From Halobacteroides halobius DSM 5150 (lineage in GTDB: Bacteria; Bacillota; Halanaerobiia; Halobacteroidales; Halobacteroidaceae): a stretch of DNA of 64,000 nucleotides. Each line of letters opens with the position of its first letter. Position 1 is the stretch's first letter. The DNA is taken from the NCBI RefSeq assembly GCF_000328625.1, contig NC_019978.1, positions 2,170,001 to 2,234,000 of the forward strand, read 5' to 3'. Below the pieces are notes generated by a model. It was given only the letters and a program-made list of their open reading frames with translations, ran no database searches and had not been told where the DNA came from. Below are positions 62,947 to 64,000 of the stretch, piece after piece. The translations under genes and the position numbers were made by a program.

Positions 62947-64000
62947 TTATTCCTGCTTAAGATAAGCTTCAATTAATTGGTCTAGATCACCATCCATCAC
63001 TTGCTCAGTCTTACCAGTCTCAAAATCAGTTCTATGATCTTTAATCATTTGGTAAGGATGAAAAACATAAGAGCGAATTTGATTACCCCAGGCTATTTCT
63101 TTGTGTTCACCACGAATCTCATCTAATTTTTCAGCTTGTTTCTCCTGTAGATACTCAAATAATTTAGCTTGTAATACCTTCATCGCTCCTTGGCGATTCT
63201 TATGCTGGGAGCGCTCATTTTGACACTGAGCTACTATCCCAGTTGGTAGATGAGTAATTCTTACTGCTGAATCAGTAGTATTAACATGCTGACCACCAGC
63301 ACCACTGGCCCGATAAGTCTCAATCTTTAAATCACTCTTATCAATATCAACTTCAATATCTTCATCAAGCTCAGGCATGACATCAACAGACGCAAAAGAA
63401 GTATGACGACGACTAGAAGAATCAAATGGAGAGATTCTAACTAATCTGTGCACCCCTTTTTCTGATTTTAGATAACCATAAGCATAATCACCACTAACCT
63501 GAATAGTTACACTCTTGACTCCTGCTTCTTCTCCTGGTATAAACTCTAGAGTTTCTAAATCATAGTTATGCTGCTCAGCCCACCGGGTATACATTCTTAA
63601 AAGCATCTCAGCCCAATCTTGAGATTCAGTTCCCCCAGCTCCAGGATTAATAGCTAACAAGGCATTATTACTATCATATTCTCCAGATAATAAGACCTTA
63701 AGTTCCAGCTCTTCTCTAGCTTTAACTAATTTTTGACTTCGCTCTTTAACCTCTGCTATTACTGCTTGATCATCCTCTGCTATAGCTAACTCCAATAAGA
63801 CTTCTAACTCTTCTCTTTCTTCAACTAAACTATCAAATCCTGTTATTTTATCCTGTAGAGCACTAGCTTGTTTACTAATCTGTTGTGCTTTAGAGCTATC
63901 ATCCCAAAAGTCTGGCTGGGACATCTTCTCCTTTAACTTTTCGTGCTTAGCTACTAACTTATCATAGTCAAAGAGACCTCCTTAATTCTTTTAGTTGTTC
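62947..64000 (-). CDS. prfB: Peptide chain release factor 2, programmed +1 frameshift (start beyond window)
   Basis: RF2 ends translation at UGA and UAA. The main frame carries the GGQ motif (SGAGGQHVNTTDSAV) and the specificity motif SPFDSS (RF2 SPF). The frame continues upstream to DYDKLVAKHEKL at 63969. There the classical site lies: AGGAGGT, CT, then CTTTGA on the minus strand (63968-63982), so ribosomes shift +1 at CTT-TGA. The first frame (EQLKELRRSL) runs off the window edge. RF2 autoregulation by this shift is well known, and matters here because UGA also encodes selenocysteine. Confidence 0.95.
63968..63982 (-). promoter_or_regulatory. prfB programmed +1 frameshift site
   Basis: On the minus strand AGGAGGT-CT-CTTTGA, the internal Shine-Dalgarno sequence plus slippery CTT and stop UGA. 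It matches the RF2 site of most bacteria. Confidence 0.95.

Overview
The window is AT-rich DNA from an anaerobic, spore-forming, low-GC Gram-positive bacterium. I infer a halophilic Halanaerobiales relative (Acetohalobium/Halobacteroides type). The evidence is a betaine reductase operon with in-frame UGA selenocysteine codons, selA-selB-tRNA-Sec, the selenium markers YedF and a selenium-type LysR, a class III anaerobic ribonucleotide reductase, a Spo0E-like gene, a betaine (BCCT) transporter and many acidic proteins. Species assignment is inference.

Layout. 1-8.2 kb: right end of an integrated phage or ICE-like element abutting the 3' end of tRNA-Sec. It carries a tyrosine integrase, a CI-like repressor with an ImmA-type peptidase, an excisionase-like HTH protein, a DnaD-like replication protein with internal iterons, a DnaC-like loader, a Spo0E-like peptide, an ArpU/RinA-like protein and, at the far left, an unrecognised cassette that includes a gene split by a -1 frameshift and a multi-TM protein cut by the window edge. 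8.2-19.5 kb: selenium and sulfur island with tRNA-Sec, selB, selA, a TetR-LysR pair, a cysteine desulfurase-like enzyme, a membrane protein, two exported multi-rhodanese proteins, yedF and two decayed C_GCAxxG_C_C-type genes. 19.6-21.6 kb: a chemoreceptor. 21.6-32.8 kb: betaine/glycine reductase (grdA, grdI, grdH, BCCT transporter, trxB, trxA, grdC, grdD, ackA). 32.9-38.3 kb: a ferredoxin-like protein, uvrB, a divergent polysaccharide deacetylase and a CtpA protease. 38.4-44.1 kb: NrdR-controlled nrdD with two inteins, nrdG and a separate small gene carrying the glycyl-radical loop. 44.1-48.3 kb: arsenic resistance and a permease. 48.3-52.4 kb: trehalose PTS operon. 52.5-54.6 kb: group II intron placed directly behind the deoC terminator. 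54.6-64 kb: deoC, split transketolase, YitT, cell-wall glycosylation genes, a ZIP transporter and prfB with its programmed +1 frameshift.

How it works together. Betaine enters through the BCCT carrier. GrdI/GrdH activate it, the selenoprotein GrdA takes the carboxymethyl group, GrdC/GrdD release acetyl phosphate and AckA makes ATP. TrxB and TrxA re-reduce the system. SelA, SelB and tRNA-Sec supply selenocysteine for GrdA and GrdH. A shared palindrome (core TAATCATGATTA) lies before selA, trxB and grdA, at the latter two as a tandem pair with identical 17-bp spacing, which suggests one regulator links selenocysteine synthesis to betaine reduction.

Most notable: the separate NrdD glycyl-radical peptide, the shared palindrome, the unknown cassette with its frameshifted gene in an element parked at tRNA-Sec, and the two NrdD inteins, one with a zinc-finger-like insert.
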